Positions 8,875-17,527 of a stretch of 64,000 nucleotides of DNA are shown here, piece after piece. The notes beneath the pieces were generated by a model. The model was not told where the DNA came from. It saw nothing but the letters and a program-made list of their open reading frames with translations, and searched no databases. How positions within the stretch are numbered: position 1 is the stretch's first letter; each line of letters starts with the position of its first letter. A program made the position numbers and the translations under genes. Origin of the DNA: Stappia sediminis (lineage in GTDB: Bacteria > Pseudomonadota > Alphaproteobacteria > Rhizobiales > Stappiaceae); the NCBI RefSeq assembly GCF_009826895.1, contig NZ_WUMV01000010.1, positions 1 through 64,000 on the forward strand. Direction: 5' to 3'.

Positions 8875-9441
8875 ATGAATACACCCAGATCTCTCGCAAC
8901 TGCCTTCGCCGCCGCAAGCCTGCTGGCCCTCGCCGTTGCAACAGCCGCAACCGCCGCCGAATGGACCGTGAACCAGGAAAAGAGCACGCTCGGCTTCACC
9001 GCAACACAAGGCGGATCCGAAGTTATCGGCACTTTCGAAAGCTGGACGGCGGAAATCGACTTCGACCCGGCAGCGCCGGGAAGCGCGAAAATTCGAACCG
9101 TGATCGACCTGGCCTCGGTCGTTACCGGCGAACCGCAAGTTGACGGGCAGATCACCGGCGAAGCCTGGTTCAACACCGGCGAGCACCCGCAGGCGGTGTT
9201 CGAAGCGGCAAGCGCGCGCCAGCGCGAGGACGGCGTCTATGAAGCGGAGGGTTCGCTCACGATCAATGGCGTATCGCTGCCCATAACCGTACCCTTCACG
9301 CTGGAAATCGACGGCGACACCGCCAGCGCGAAAGGCGAAATGGAAATCCTGCGCGACAAGTGGTCCGTGGGAGAGGGATTTCCCGAATCCACCGTCGGTA
9401 CGGCCGTGAAGGTCAGCTTCGAGGTTACCGCGCAGAAATGA
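8875..9441 (+). CDS. YceI family periplasmic protein (second copy)
   Basis: A protein of 188 aa with a signal peptide (residues 1-28, ending TAATAA) and a YceI beta-barrel: EWTVNQEKSTLGFTATQGG, then EIDFDPAAPGSAKI, then GEAWFNTGEHPQAVFEA, then GSLTINGVSLPITVPF. The short phrase EIDFDP and the late WSVGEGF segment are typical of the YceI branch found next to cytochrome b561. It follows the b561 gene by 51 bp and is probably co-transcribed. It differs clearly from the first copy, so the two may bind different ligands. The start has AAGG 8 nt upstream. Family confident; ligand unknown. Confidence 0.92.
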   Translation: MNTPRSLATAFAAASLLALAVATAATAAEWTVNQEKSTLGFTATQGGSEVIGTFESWTAEIDFDPAAPGSAKIRTVIDLASVVTGEPQVDGQITGEAWFNTGEHPQAVFEAASARQREDGVYEAEGSLTINGVSLPITVPFTLEIDGDTASAKGEMEILRDKWSVGEGFPESTVGTAVKVSFEVTAQK

Positions 9442-9582
9442 GGAACGGGCGATCAGCCGAAAGCGCTATGTGCGATCCCTTGGCGTTCTCCTTCCCGATG
9501 GCGTAAAAGGCGGTCAAATCGTTTCCGCCGGATTGCGGCAGGTTCACCTCCTCCGCGATCCCGCCACTCGGGAGACCATCAC

Positions 9583-11217
9583 ATGTCCGCACAGACCCCG
9601 CCCGCCTACAAGCACACATCACTCTTTCCGATGAGCGCCGACGAGACGCCCTATCGGAAAATCACATCCGATTTCGTTTCCACTGAAACGTTTCGGGGCG
9701 AGGAAATGCTTGTCGTGGAGCCTGAAGGACTGCGCCTTCTCGCGGAAGAGGCCTTCGCGGACATCAACCACTTTCTGCGTGCCGGCCACCTGGAACAACT
9801 GAGGGCGATCCTCGACGATCCCGAGGCGACCGAAAACGACAAGTTCGTGGCCTACGATCTGCTCAAGAACGCGAACATCGCCTCGCACGGCGTGCTGCCC
9901 ATGTGCCAGGACACGGGCACGGCGATCATCATGGGCAAGAAGGGACGCCGCGTGTGGACCGGCGGCGGTGACGAAGAGGCGCTGGGCGAAGGCGCGCGCG
10001 ACGCCTACTTCAAGAAAAACCTGCGCTATTCGCAGCTCGCGCCGCTTTCCATGTTCGAGGAGAAGAACACGGCCAACAACATGCCGGCGCAGATCGAGCT
10101 CTATGCCGAAGGCGACGATGCCTACAAGTTCCTGTTCATGGCCAAGGGCGGCGGCTCGGCCAACAAGACCTTCCTCTACCAGGGCACGCCCTCGCTGCTG
10201 ACGCCGGAGCGGCTGGTGGAATTCCTGAAGGAGAAAATCCTGACGCTCGGCACCGCGGCCTGCCCGCCCTATCACCTCGCCATCGTGATCGGGGGCACCA
10301 GCGCGGAAATGAACCTGAAGGCCGTGAAGCTTGCCTCCGCGCGTTATCTCGACGGCCTGCCGGGCGAAGGCTCCGAACTCGGCCATGCCTTTCGCGACCA
10401 CGAGATGGAAAAGCAGATCCACAAGCTGACGCAGGCAACCGGCGTCGGCGCCCAGTTCGGCGGAAAATACTTCTGCCACGATGTACGCGTGATCCGCTTG
10501 CCGCGCCATGGCGCCTCGCTGCCGATCGGCATCGGCGTCTCCTGTTCCGCCGACCGCCAGGCGCTCGGCAAGATCACGAAGGACGGCATCTTCCTGGAAG
10601 CGCTGGAACGCGAACCGGTGAAATACATGCCGGAAATCGAGGAAGGTTCGCTTTCCGATCACGTGGTGAAGATCGATCTTACCCGCCCGATGCCGGAGAT
10701 CCTGGGCGAACTGACCAAACATCCGATCAAGACGCGACTTTCGCTGAGCGGCCCGCTGATCGTCGCGCGCGATCTGGCCCACTCCAAGCTGCGCGAACGC
10801 CTTGAAAGCGGAGAACCCCTGCCCGACTATTTCAAGAACCATCCGATCTACTACGCAGGCCCGGCAAAGACGCCGGAAGGCTATGCCTCCGGCTCCTTCG
10901 GCCCGACGACCGCAGGGCGCATGGACGCCTATGTCGACCAGTTCCAGGCCGCCGGAGGCTCCATGGTGATGCTTGCCAAGGGCAACCGCTCGCCCCAAGT
11001 GCGCCGCGCCTGCCAGGCGCACGGCGGCTTCTACCTCGGCTCCATCGGCGGCCCCGCCGCGCGCCTTGCCCAGGACTGCATCAAGAAGGTGGAGGTCGTG
11101 GAGTACGAGGAACTGGGCATGGAAGCCGTCTGGCGCATCGAGGTGGAAGATTTTCCGGCCTTCATCGTCATCGACGACAAGGGCAACGACTTCTTCAAGG
11201 AACTCAATCTGGGGTAG
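9583..11217 (+). CDS. fumA: Class I fumarate hydratase, iron-sulfur type
   Basis: A single-chain class I fumarase of 544 aa that interconverts fumarate and L-malate in the TCA cycle. The three cysteines expected to hold the 4Fe-4S cluster are Cys108 (LPMCQDTG), Cys227 (AACPPYH) and Cys321 (GVSCSADR), matching the FumA/FumB pattern. Both halves found as separate alpha and beta chains in some organisms are fused here; the C-terminal half has [10 protein letters not shown] and [19 protein letters not shown]. The start ATG follows GGGAG at 8 nt. Class I fumarases are oxygen-sensitive, so many aerobes keep a class II enzyme as well; none is in this window. Confidence 0.95.
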   Translation: MSAQTPPAYKHTSLFPMSADETPYRKITSDFVSTETFRGEEMLVVEPEGLRLLAEEAFADINHFLRAGHLEQLRAILDDPEATENDKFVAYDLLKNANIASHGVLPMCQDTGTAIIMGKKGRRVWTGGGDEEALGEGARDAYFKKNLRYSQLAPLSMFEEKNTANNMPAQIELYAEGDDAYKFLFMAKGGGSANKTFLYQGTPSLLTPERLVEFLKEKILTLGTAACPPYHLAIVIGGTSAEMNLKAVKLASARYLDGLPGEGSELGHAFRDHEMEKQIHKLTQATGVGAQFGGKYFCHDVRVIRLPRHGASLPIGIGVSCSADRQALGKITKDGIFLEALEREPVKYMPEIEEGSLSDHVVKIDLTRPMPEILGELTKHPIKTRLSLSGPLIVARDLAHSKLRERLESGEPLPDYFKNHPIYYAGPAKTPEGYASGSFGPTTAGRMDAYVDQFQAAGGSMVMLAKGNRSPQVRRACQAHGGFYLGSIGGPAARLAQDCIKKVEVVEYEELGMEAVWRIEVEDFPAFIVIDDKGNDFFKELNLG

Positions 11218-11248
11218 ATGCGTTCCGTAATTGGTTTCAAAGCGGAAA

Positions 11249-11272
11249 GGCGGCGTGACTGCGCCGCCATTT
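11249..11272 (+). terminator. Probable terminator of the fumarase gene
   Basis: GGCGGCG (11249-11255), loop tgactg, CGCCGCC (11262-11268), then attt. A perfect 7-bp GC stem 31 bp after the fumarase stop; the U-tract is short, so strength is uncertain. Confidence 0.55.
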
Positions 11273-11538
11273 CTGCCAGGTCAGGAAACAACCGCCGGTT
11301 ATTTGTTCCAAAACTTCCGAAACCTGGATCTTGATCACTAAAGTGTGATCGTCATCACAATCCTGACGACTGAACCGCTTAAGATGGACTTGCGAAAAGT
11401 GCCTATACGTTAACATGATTGTAAGCGGAGGGCATGAATATCGGTCGAGCGCTTTGATGTCGAATATGTCGTACGTTTGCGCTGCGATTGTGCCGCGAAG
11501 GTCGCGCGGCGACCAAATTTGAGAGAGGTTTTGAGGGG
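11273..11538. other. Intergenic region before the L,D-transpeptidase
   Basis: Together with the preceding terminator this fills the 321-bp gap after fumarase. It contains a perfect inverted repeat GATCAC-N6-GTGATC (11333-11350), a possible operator. No gene and no convincing promoter hexamers were found. Confidence 0.35.
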
Positions 11539-12132
11539 ATGCGGAAGCTTCTTGGGATTATCGCGGCAATTGCCGTGGCGTTTTCGGCAGCCGAGGCGAT
11601 GGCGCAGGCCGGCGGCCAGTTTTTCGATGCGGCGTCGAAGAAATGGGTTTCATACGGTCCATTGCGAGGCGGCAAGTCTCCGATCCCGCGCCAGACGGTC
11701 GGATATGACGGCCCCTACGGACCTGGCACCATAATCGTCGATACCGGCGAACGCAGGCTCTACCACGTGCAGCCCGGCGGCAAGGCCATGAAATACGGCG
11801 TTGGCGTGGGCCGGGAAGGCTTCCAGTGGGCAGGTACGCATCGCGTCACCCGCAAGGCGGAATGGCCGGGCTGGACGCCGCCGGCACAAATGCGCGCCCG
11901 AGCCCGGGCCAAGGGCCAGACGCTGCCTGCTTACATGGAAGGCGGACCGAACAACCCGCTTGGCGCCCGCGCGCTCTACATCGGCTCGACGCTCTATCGC
12001 ATCCACGGCTCCAACGAACCATGGACGATTGGTACGGCGGTATCTTCCGGGTGCATTCGCATGGCGAACGAGGATATCATCCATCTCTACAATAACGTCG
12101 GCGTCGGCACGAGGGTCGTCGTCCGCCGTTAA
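11539..12132 (+). CDS. Periplasmic L,D-transpeptidase, ErfK/YbiS/YcfS type
   Basis: An exported YkuD-domain enzyme of 197 aa that makes 3-3 peptidoglycan crosslinks or attaches proteins to peptidoglycan. The start is ATG 11539 (MRKLLGIIAA), where the signal peptide begins (residues 1-23); an upstream GTG would add a non-signal leader. The catalytic domain spans ~55-195. It has IIVDTGERRLYHV and the active-site block IHGSNEPWTIGTAVSSGCIRM with both the His and the nucleophilic Cys (SSGC). This intact motif is a useful contrast to the degenerate one at 5785-7434. Many short single-domain copies like this occur in rhizobial genomes; the exact role of this one is not evident. Confidence 0.93.
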   Translation: MRKLLGIIAAIAVAFSAAEAMAQAGGQFFDAASKKWVSYGPLRGGKSPIPRQTVGYDGPYGPGTIIVDTGERRLYHVQPGGKAMKYGVGVGREGFQWAGTHRVTRKAEWPGWTPPAQMRARARAKGQTLPAYMEGGPNNPLGARALYIGSTLYRIHGSNEPWTIGTAVSSGCIRMANEDIIHLYNNVGVGTRVVVRR

Positions 12133-12162
12133 GAGAACCCACCCCCGCGAACATTTGTCCGA

Positions 12163-12185
12163 GGCCGGCCTTGCGCCGGCCTTTT
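12163..12185 (+). terminator. Rho-independent terminator of the L,D-transpeptidase gene
   Basis: GGCCGGC (12163-12169), loop cttgc, GCCGGCC (12175-12181), then TTTT (12182-12185). A textbook GC stem with a short U-tract 31 bp after the stop codon. Confidence 0.85.
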
Positions 12186-12280
12186 CAATGCGATTGCCTG
12201 AAGAGATTGCAAGATCGCGATTTACATTTGCCGTCAGAAGGTTTGCCTTCCATAGGAATCCGTTCAAGCTGGCGCCCCAA

Positions 12281-12323
12281 AGCAAATCCCGCCAAATCTG
12301 AATCGGATTTGGCGGGATTTGCT
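12281..12323. repeat. 18-bp-arm palindrome of a dispersed intergenic repeat family
   Basis: AGCAAATCCCGCCAAATC (12281-12298), loop tgaatcg, perfect complement 12306-12323. It is followed by AGCGATTTCT (12341-12350) and a CACGAAAGCG block. The same palindrome core (GCCAAATC, 7-nt loop, GATTTGGC), followed by AGCGATTTCT, recurs at 60628-60691. No gene lies in 12186-12365. It behaves like a REP-type module sitting directly beside the MITE at 12366. Confidence 0.75.
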
Positions 12324-12365
12324 CTGGATATTGTTTCTGGAGCGATTTCTAATCACGAAAGCGCT

Positions 12366-12634
12366 CTAGGGTCTGGACCCATAAAATTGATGCAAATGGC
12401 ACCTGAAACGGCAAAGAAGTGCAAGGAGAAGGGCGCGGAGCGGGTCGGGCACCCGGTCAAGCCCTTCGACGCGGCAGATCGAAGCCGTTTCGGTGTCTCG
12501 AAGATATGGCCGATTTGGCCGGCTACTTTGTCGCAAGATCTTGAAAACCGGCCTGGTTTCCTGCGCTCTTGCTCCTCGTATCCAACCAAATCGGCTCATA
12601 CCATTTCCGTCAATTTTATGGGTCCAGACCCTAG
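12366..12634. mobile_element. 269-bp MITE-like element with perfect 25-bp terminal inverted repeats
   Basis: Bases 12366-12390, beginning CTAGGGTCTGGACCCATAAA, are the exact reverse complement of 12610-12634. Similarity between the arms continues inward for a few more bases (AAATGG blocks). The ends carry TA dinucleotides, as expected for a TA-target (IS630/mariner-like) element. The interior has no credible transposase, so it would need a helper in trans. A degenerate relative with the same end motif and an internal ACGAGGAG-AA-GCGCAGGAAAC block lies at 60535-60714. The right end abuts the ribosome binding site of the next gene. Confidence 0.8.
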
Positions 12635-12644
12635 GGAGGACGCC

Positions 12645-13058
12645 TTGCAAACGGAACACCGGATACCCTCAATCGCGGCGGCGGCCGCCGCCGCTGGAGT
12701 GGTTCTTCTGTTTTCGACGGCCGACGCGGCGGCCGCGCAGGACGGGCTTGCGGAAAAGGGCCGGCAGATCTCCGAAGTCCACTGCTCGCGATGCCATGTC
12801 GTCGATCCCGACAACAGGATGGCCGGCATCTCTTCCACGCCTTCCTTCATGATCCTGATCAAGGCGCTGGACGATTGGCGCGACCGCTTCGCGACCTTCC
12901 ACGCAAGATTGCCGCATCCGGCGCACGTGCGCTTCGAGGGAGACGGACCAAGGCCGATCGACCTTCCGGCCACGACCAAGGAAGTTGTCCTGAAGGTTGA
13001 AGATATCGAAGCGATCGTCGCCTATGCCGAAGCTCTGGCGAACGACATGAAGGAATGA
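12645..13058 (+). CDS. Small exported c-type cytochrome
   Basis: A 137-aa protein with an Ala-rich signal peptide (residues 1-33) and one haem c attachment site, CSRCH, near residue 48. The start chosen is TTG 12645, because GGGAGG (12634-12639) lies 5 nt upstream and the next codons give a signal peptide; no in-frame ATG fits. The first G of that site is the last base of the MITE, so insertion created or repositioned the 5' region. The frame stays open far upstream (to ~12171), but that part crosses the MITE and is not protein-like. The protein would carry electrons in the periplasm; its partner is unknown. A gene for a DddP-like enzyme follows 15 bp later. Confidence 0.8.
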   Translation: MQTEHRIPSIAAAAAAAGVVLLFSTADAAAAQDGLAEKGRQISEVHCSRCHVVDPDNRMAGISSTPSFMILIKALDDWRDRFATFHARLPHPAHVRFEGDGPRPIDLPATTKEVVLKVEDIEAIVAYAEALANDMKE

Positions 13059-13073
13059 AGGACATCGGCATAG

Positions 13074-14330
13074 ATGGTTACACTGGATTGGCATGCCGAA
13101 AGATCGGACCTGAGCGATCTTGCGCTTCTCGACCGGGAGCCGGAAGCGGGCGAAATCGACCTTGTCGCGGTGCGCAGCTACAGGCAGCAGCGTGTGCGCG
13201 AGGAAATGCGCAAACGAGATATCGCCGCGCTCATCCTGACGGACGCGGTCAACATCCGCTACGCGACCGGCACGCGCAACATGCAGATATTCACCTCACG
13301 CAATGCGCCGTCCCGATATCTGCTTCTAACCGAAAACCACTCCATCCTCTTCGAATTCACCGGCTGCATGCATCTGGCGGAAGGCTTCGAGACACTGACG
13401 GAGGTACGCCCTTCGCTGACCGCAAGCTATGTGGCGGCGGGCGAAAGGATCGCCGAACGTGAACGCGCCTGGGCGAGGCATATCGCCGATGCCATCCGCG
13501 AGACCGCGGGCGATGGCGTGACTGTCGGCCTCGAACGGGTGAATGCGGGGGCGGCGATCGCACTTGCCGGGCTCGGGTTTCACATCGTCGATGCGCAGGC
13601 TCCTGTGGAGCGCGCAAGGTCCATCAAGTCGGCGGAAGAGATGAAATGCGTGAACGCGAGCCTTCGGGCCACGGAAGTGGGCGTTGCCAGGATGCGCGAG
13701 GCGATCCGGCCCGGCATGAGCGAGAACGCGCTCTGGTCCGTCCTGCACAAGACGGTCATAGAGCTTGGCGGCGACTACTGCGAAACGCGGCTTCTCAATT
13801 CCGGCGAGCGCACAAACCCGTGGTTCCAGGAATCGGGCGACCGCATCATCCAGGGAAACGACCTTATCGCGCTCGATACCGATGTGGTCGGCTGCTACGG
13901 CTATTACTCCGATTTTTCGCGCACGTTTCATGCAGGTCCGAACACCCCCGGCGACCATCAGCGCGAGCTTTACAAGGTCGCCTTCGAGCAGGTGCACCAC
14001 AATATGGACATCCTGAAACCCGGCATGAGCTTTCGCGATTATGCCGACAGGGCATGGGATATCCCAGATAAATACTTCGCCAACCGATATTACCTCTCGG
14101 CCCACGGCTGCGGCATGACGGGCGAATACCCGTACCTCTATCACCGCGCGGACTTTCCGGATGCCGGCTACGATGGCGTCATCGAACCGGGGATGACGCT
14201 CTGTGTGGAAAGCTACATCGGCGAGGAAGGCGGGCGCGAAGGCGTGAAGCTTGAACAGCAGGTGCTTGTGAACGAAACCGGCATCGAACTCCTGAGCAAC
14301 TTCCCCTTCGAGGAGGACCTGTTGAAATAA
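13074..14330 (+). CDS. M24-fold metalloenzyme of the DddP (DMSP lyase) family
   Basis: A protein of 418 aa with the two-domain creatinase/aminopeptidase-P fold: an N-terminal domain (~1-180) and a pita-bread metal domain (~185-415). The six expected metal ligands are Asp268, Asp270 (ALDTDVVG), Asp280 (YSDFSR), His344 (SAHGCG), Glu379 (CVESYIG) and Glu394 (KLEQQV). Their spacing (2, 10, 64, 35, 15) matches what I recall for the ligands of structurally studied DddP, a cofactor-dependent lyase releasing dimethyl sulfide from DMSP. Other shared phrases are IELGGDYCETRLL and RTNPWFQE. However, the Asp proposed as DddP catalytic base (a DEYP motif) appears here as Gly350 (TGEYP). A paralogue with another substrate, or a simple Xaa-Pro peptidase, is therefore possible. 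It is not exported. Confidence 0.75.
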   Translation: MVTLDWHAERSDLSDLALLDREPEAGEIDLVAVRSYRQQRVREEMRKRDIAALILTDAVNIRYATGTRNMQIFTSRNAPSRYLLLTENHSILFEFTGCMHLAEGFETLTEVRPSLTASYVAAGERIAERERAWARHIADAIRETAGDGVTVGLERVNAGAAIALAGLGFHIVDAQAPVERARSIKSAEEMKCVNASLRATEVGVARMREAIRPGMSENALWSVLHKTVIELGGDYCETRLLNSGERTNPWFQESGDRIIQGNDLIALDTDVVGCYGYYSDFSRTFHAGPNTPGDHQRELYKVAFEQVHHNMDILKPGMSFRDYADRAWDIPDKYFANRYYLSAHGCGMTGEYPYLYHRADFPDAGYDGVIEPGMTLCVESYIGEEGGREGVKLEQQVLVNETGIELLSNFPFEEDLLK

Positions 14331-14334
14331 CGTC

Positions 14335-14703
14335 TCACCTGTCGCGGCTGAGGCCTTTATCCTCAAGCTCCTTCAGGTATCCGCCCCAAAGCGCCTCGCG
14401 CTCTTCGGCAAGCTTGATGAAATAATCCCAAGAATAAATGCCGGAGTTGTGAAGGTCGTCGAAATGCAGCTTCACGGCGTAATTGCCAACCGGCTCCACC
14501 TGCATGATGGCGACCTCGCGCTTGCCGGGCACTGTCTTGCGTTGGGAAGGCGAATGCCCCTGCACTTCGGCGGATGGCGAGCAGACACGCAGATATTCGG
14601 CTGAATATTCATGGGCTTGCCCGTCATCGAAGGTGATGGTCAGCACCTTGCGGTCCTTCTTCAGCCGGAGTTCGGTCGGCCAGGGTTTCTTGTTGTCGCT
14701 CAC
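14335..14703 (-). CDS. DUF971 (gamma-butyrobetaine hydroxylase N-terminal-like) protein
   Basis: A 122-aa cytoplasmic protein made almost wholly of one DUF971 domain. The visible family phrases are PTELRLKKDRKVLTITFDDG, YSAEYLRVCSPSAEVQGH, VEPVGNYAVKLHFDDLHNSGIYSW and LAEEREALWGGYL. Such small zinc-ribbon-like domains occur alone, or at the N-terminus of 2-oxoglutarate dioxygenases, and are often encoded beside Fe-S or molybdenum cofactor genes. Here the gene is divergent from moaA, with 187 bp between the starts. The start codon is GTG 14703, supported by AGGAGG 8 nt upstream. Its biochemical role is not established. Confidence 0.88.
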   Translation of the reverse strand: MSDNKKPWPTELRLKKDRKVLTITFDDGQAHEYSAEYLRVCSPSAEVQGHSPSQRKTVPGKREVAIMQVEPVGNYAVKLHFDDLHNSGIYSWDYFIKLAEEREALWGGYLKELEDKGLSRDR

Positions 14704-14890
14704 GGGATTCGCCTCCTCATCTCGTTAGAGGAGACGATAGGCATTCGCCCGCGTCTGACAAGCGCCGCCATGTGCATATCCATCCCGCACGATCATGAAT
14801 TGACCTATGCGCTCAAGACGCTAACCTTCCAGACAAGACAACAATCTGTTCGGCGCGGCGTCGACCCATGCCGCCCCACCGGAGGACTGC

Positions 14891-15943
14891 ATGGCCAACG
14901 GCCCCGAGAACGAAATAAACATGAAGGGCGGCGACACGGCGGAAACGGCACCGATGATCGACCCCTTCGGCAGGCATGTGAGCTACCTGCGCGTCTCCGT
15001 GACCGACCGCTGCGACTTCCGCTGCGTATATTGCATGGCGGAGGACATGACGTTCCTGCCGAAGCGCGAGGTCCTGAGCCTGGAAGAACTCGACCGACTG
15101 TGCACCGCCTTCATCGACAAGGGCGTGCGCAAGCTGCGCCTGACCGGCGGCGAGCCGCTGGTGCGCAAGAACATCATGAGCCTCGTGCGCAACCTTTCCC
15201 GCCATATCGAAAGCGGCAAGCTCGACGAACTGACCGTTACGACGAACGGTTCGCAGCTCGCCCGCTATGCCAAAGAGCTTTACGACTGCGGCGTCAGGCG
15301 CGTGAACGTCTCGCTCGACACGATCGACGCCGACCGCTTCAAGGCGATCACCCGCTGGGGTGACCTCGGCAAGGTCATGGACGGCATTCGCGCCGCGACC
15401 GAAGCCGGCCTCAGGGTGAAGATCAACATGGTCGCCCTCAAGGGCGTCAACGAGCATGAGATCATCCCCATGCTGCGCTGGTGCCACGAGCACGGCTACG
15501 ACCTGACGCTGATCGAGACGATGCCGCTCGGCGAAATCGACGGCGACCGTACGGACCAGTATCTGCCGCTTTCGCTGGTGCGTGCGCGCATCGGCGAGGA
15601 ATTCACGCTTGAAGACATCCCCTACAAGACCGGCGGGCCGGCGCGCTACGTCGAGGTGAAGGAAACGGGCGGGAAACTCGGCTTCATCACGCCGATGACG
15701 CATAACTTCTGCGAAAGCTGCAACCGTGTTCGCGTTACCTGCACGGGCATGCTGTACATGTGCCTCGGCCAGGACGACAGCGCGGACCTGCGCGCGCCCC
15801 TGCGCGCTTCGGAGGGCAACGAACTGCTTTACGAGGCCATCGACGAGGCGATCGGGCGCAAACCGAAGGGGCACGACTTCATCATCGACCGGCGCACGAA
15901 GCAGCCCGCCGTCACCCGTCACATGAGCGTCACGGGAGGGTAA
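14891..15943 (+). CDS. moaA: GTP 3',8-cyclase MoaA (molybdenum cofactor biosynthesis)
   Basis: A radical SAM enzyme of 350 aa that converts GTP to the cyclic intermediate of molybdopterin synthesis, together with MoaC. The N-terminal SAM cluster motif is Cys41, Cys45, Cys48 ([10 protein letters not shown]). The second 4Fe-4S site is at the C-terminal end ([15 protein letters not shown]). [12 protein letters not shown] is the family SAM-binding segment. The Gly-Gly tail needed for activation is present: the protein ends SVTGG. ATG 14891 follows GGAGGA. A small membrane protein gene starts 6 bp after the stop and is likely co-transcribed. No molybdenum riboswitch fold was recognised in the 187-bp leader. 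Confidence 0.96.
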   Translation: MANGPENEINMKGGDTAETAPMIDPFGRHVSYLRVSVTDRCDFRCVYCMAEDMTFLPKREVLSLEELDRLCTAFIDKGVRKLRLTGGEPLVRKNIMSLVRNLSRHIESGKLDELTVTTNGSQLARYAKELYDCGVRRVNVSLDTIDADRFKAITRWGDLGKVMDGIRAATEAGLRVKINMVALKGVNEHEIIPMLRWCHEHGYDLTLIETMPLGEIDGDRTDQYLPLSLVRARIGEEFTLEDIPYKTGGPARYVEVKETGGKLGFITPMTHNFCESCNRVRVTCTGMLYMCLGQDDSADLRAPLRASEGNELLYEAIDEAIGRKPKGHDFIIDRRTKQPAVTRHMSVTGG

Positions 15944-15949
15944 TCCGCG

Positions 15950-16276
15950 ATGCATGCGCACTCCCGTCTGGACGGCTGGCCGGCAAGAGTGGGTGCGCTG
16001 GCTCTTGCCGTGCTCGTTCTCATGCTCATGGCGTGGATCGGCCGCAACGACCTGCCGGGCCTTTCGTTTGCGAACGTGAATCTGGGCCTTGCCGGTGGGC
16101 TTCAGAACGAGGCTGTGCCGGCGAACGCCAACCCGGAATTGGCCACATGCCTTGAACAACGCCTGACGGTGGTGGAGAAGATGCGCAGCGACGGCGTCGT
16201 CTCCGATGCGCAGTACGAGACCTTCCGCAACCGCGCGATCGCCTTTTGCGAGGCCGAACACCCACCCGGCGGCTAA
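15950..16276 (+). CDS. Small single-span membrane protein of unknown function
   Basis: A 108-aa protein that I do not recognise. Residues ~13-30 are a hydrophobic helix (VGALALAVLVLMLMAWIG); the rest is predicted to be periplasmic, with two cysteines (ATCLEQR and IAFCEAE) that could pair. The C-terminal ~40 residues (LEQRLTVVEKMRSDGVVSDAQYETFRNRA) look helical and resemble SHOCT-like short helical hairpins. It starts 6 bp after moaA behind a strong GGGAGGG, so it is surely translated from the moaA message. Position suggests, but does not show, a link to cofactor synthesis. Confidence 0.75.
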   Translation: MHAHSRLDGWPARVGALALAVLVLMLMAWIGRNDLPGLSFANVNLGLAGGLQNEAVPANANPELATCLEQRLTVVEKMRSDGVVSDAQYETFRNRAIAFCEAEHPPGG

Positions 16277-16350
16277 CCGCTTCTTCCGCCTCGACATTCG
16301 TCGGCCGTTCGGGCACCCTGCCGGAAAAACCGGAACAGGAGGCTGCTCGC

Positions 16351-17517
16351 GTGATCGCTCCCTTCACATTCAACACGACCGCGGGGCTCGCATTCGGAGC
16401 AGGCACGGCCGCAAGGATCGCCGATCATGCGGGCTTGCTTGGCGAACGCGTGCTTCTCGTGACCGACAAGGGACTGGTCGCAGCAGGCCTCGTCGAGCCG
16501 GTGGTCCAGAACCTCAAGTCGGCGGGCATTGCGGTTGAGATATTCGACGATGTGGCGGCCGACCCCGCACGCTCGATCGTTATGGCCGCTGCCGAGCGCG
16601 CAAGCGAAATGAAGGCAACCGGCGTCATCGGGCTCGGCGGCGGCTCGTCGCTGGACGTCGCCAAGATCGCGGCGCTTCTTTCAGGCAGCGGCGAAAACCT
16701 GGACGACGCCTGGGGCGTAGGCAACGCGAAAGGGCCGCGCCTGCCGCTCGTCCTTATTCCCACGACCGCGGGCACGGGCTCGGAAGTGACGCCGATCTCC
16801 ATCGTGACCGTCGAGGAGGATGAAAAACGCGGCGTCGTTTCGCCCGTTATCCTGCCGGATGTAGCCATCCTCGACCCGGAACTGACGCTCGGCCTCCCCG
16901 CTCACGTGACCGCCGCAACCGGCGTGGACGCCATGGTGCATGCGATCGAGGCCTATACCTCGAAATCCGCCAACAACAATCCGCTTTCGCGCGCGCTGGC
17001 GATCGAGGCGCTGACGCTACTTTCCGCCAATATCGAGCGTGCGGTAGAGCAAGGCGACGACATCGACGCCCGATCCGGCATGCTGCTCGGCTCCATGCTG
17101 GCAGGGCAGGCGTTCGCAAACTCGCCGGTCGCCGCCGTCCACGCACTTGCATATCCGATCGGTGGGCGCTTCCACGTGCCTCACGGGCTTTCGAACGCCC
17201 TTGTGCTGCCGCATGTCCTGCGCTTCAACGCGCCTGCCGCCGGCGGGGCTTATGCGGAACTCGCGCCGCATGTCTTCCCCTCGCTCGGACTTGGACCGGC
17301 GACCGCCACGCAGGACATCACGGCGCAATTCATCGAGGAAATCGCCGATCTCAACAAGCGTTTGGGCTTGCAAACAAAGCTTCGCGAGGTCGGCATTACG
17401 GAAAACGACCTGCCGCGAATGGCAAGCGATGCGATGAAGCAGACGCGCCTTCTCGTCAACAACCCGCGCGAGGTGAGCGAACAGGACGCTTTCGACATCT
17501 ACCGGGCCGCATATTAG
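16351..17517 (+). CDS. Iron-containing alcohol dehydrogenase
   Basis: A group III, NAD(P)-dependent alcohol dehydrogenase of 388 aa. GTG 16351 is chosen because AGGAGG (16337-16342) lies 8 nt upstream; a longer frame reaches back into the previous gene and looks non-coding. The nucleotide-binding motif GGGSSLDVAK is near residue 95, followed by PTTAGTGSEVTPISI. The metal ligands are visible as the Asp and His of GVDAMVHAIEAY and two histidines of HALAYPIGGRFHVPHG. It is followed 10 bp later by a thioesterase gene in the same direction. The substrate cannot be read from sequence; family members act on short-chain alcohols, lactaldehyde, maleylacetate or hydroxy acids. Confidence 0.92.
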   Translation: MIAPFTFNTTAGLAFGAGTAARIADHAGLLGERVLLVTDKGLVAAGLVEPVVQNLKSAGIAVEIFDDVAADPARSIVMAAAERASEMKATGVIGLGGGSSLDVAKIAALLSGSGENLDDAWGVGNAKGPRLPLVLIPTTAGTGSEVTPISIVTVEEDEKRGVVSPVILPDVAILDPELTLGLPAHVTAATGVDAMVHAIEAYTSKSANNNPLSRALAIEALTLLSANIERAVEQGDDIDARSGMLLGSMLAGQAFANSPVAAVHALAYPIGGRFHVPHGLSNALVLPHVLRFNAPAAGGAYAELAPHVFPSLGLGPATATQDITAQFIEEIADLNKRLGLQTKLREVGITENDLPRMASDAMKQTRLLVNNPREVSEQDAFDIYRAAY

Positions 17518-17527
17518 GAGCGCGTTG

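Noticed and set aside
12171-12644. Upstream extension of the cytochrome c reading frame
   Set aside because: It crosses a terminator tail, a palindrome and the MITE, shows no protein character, and the signal peptide and ribosome binding site point to TTG 12645.
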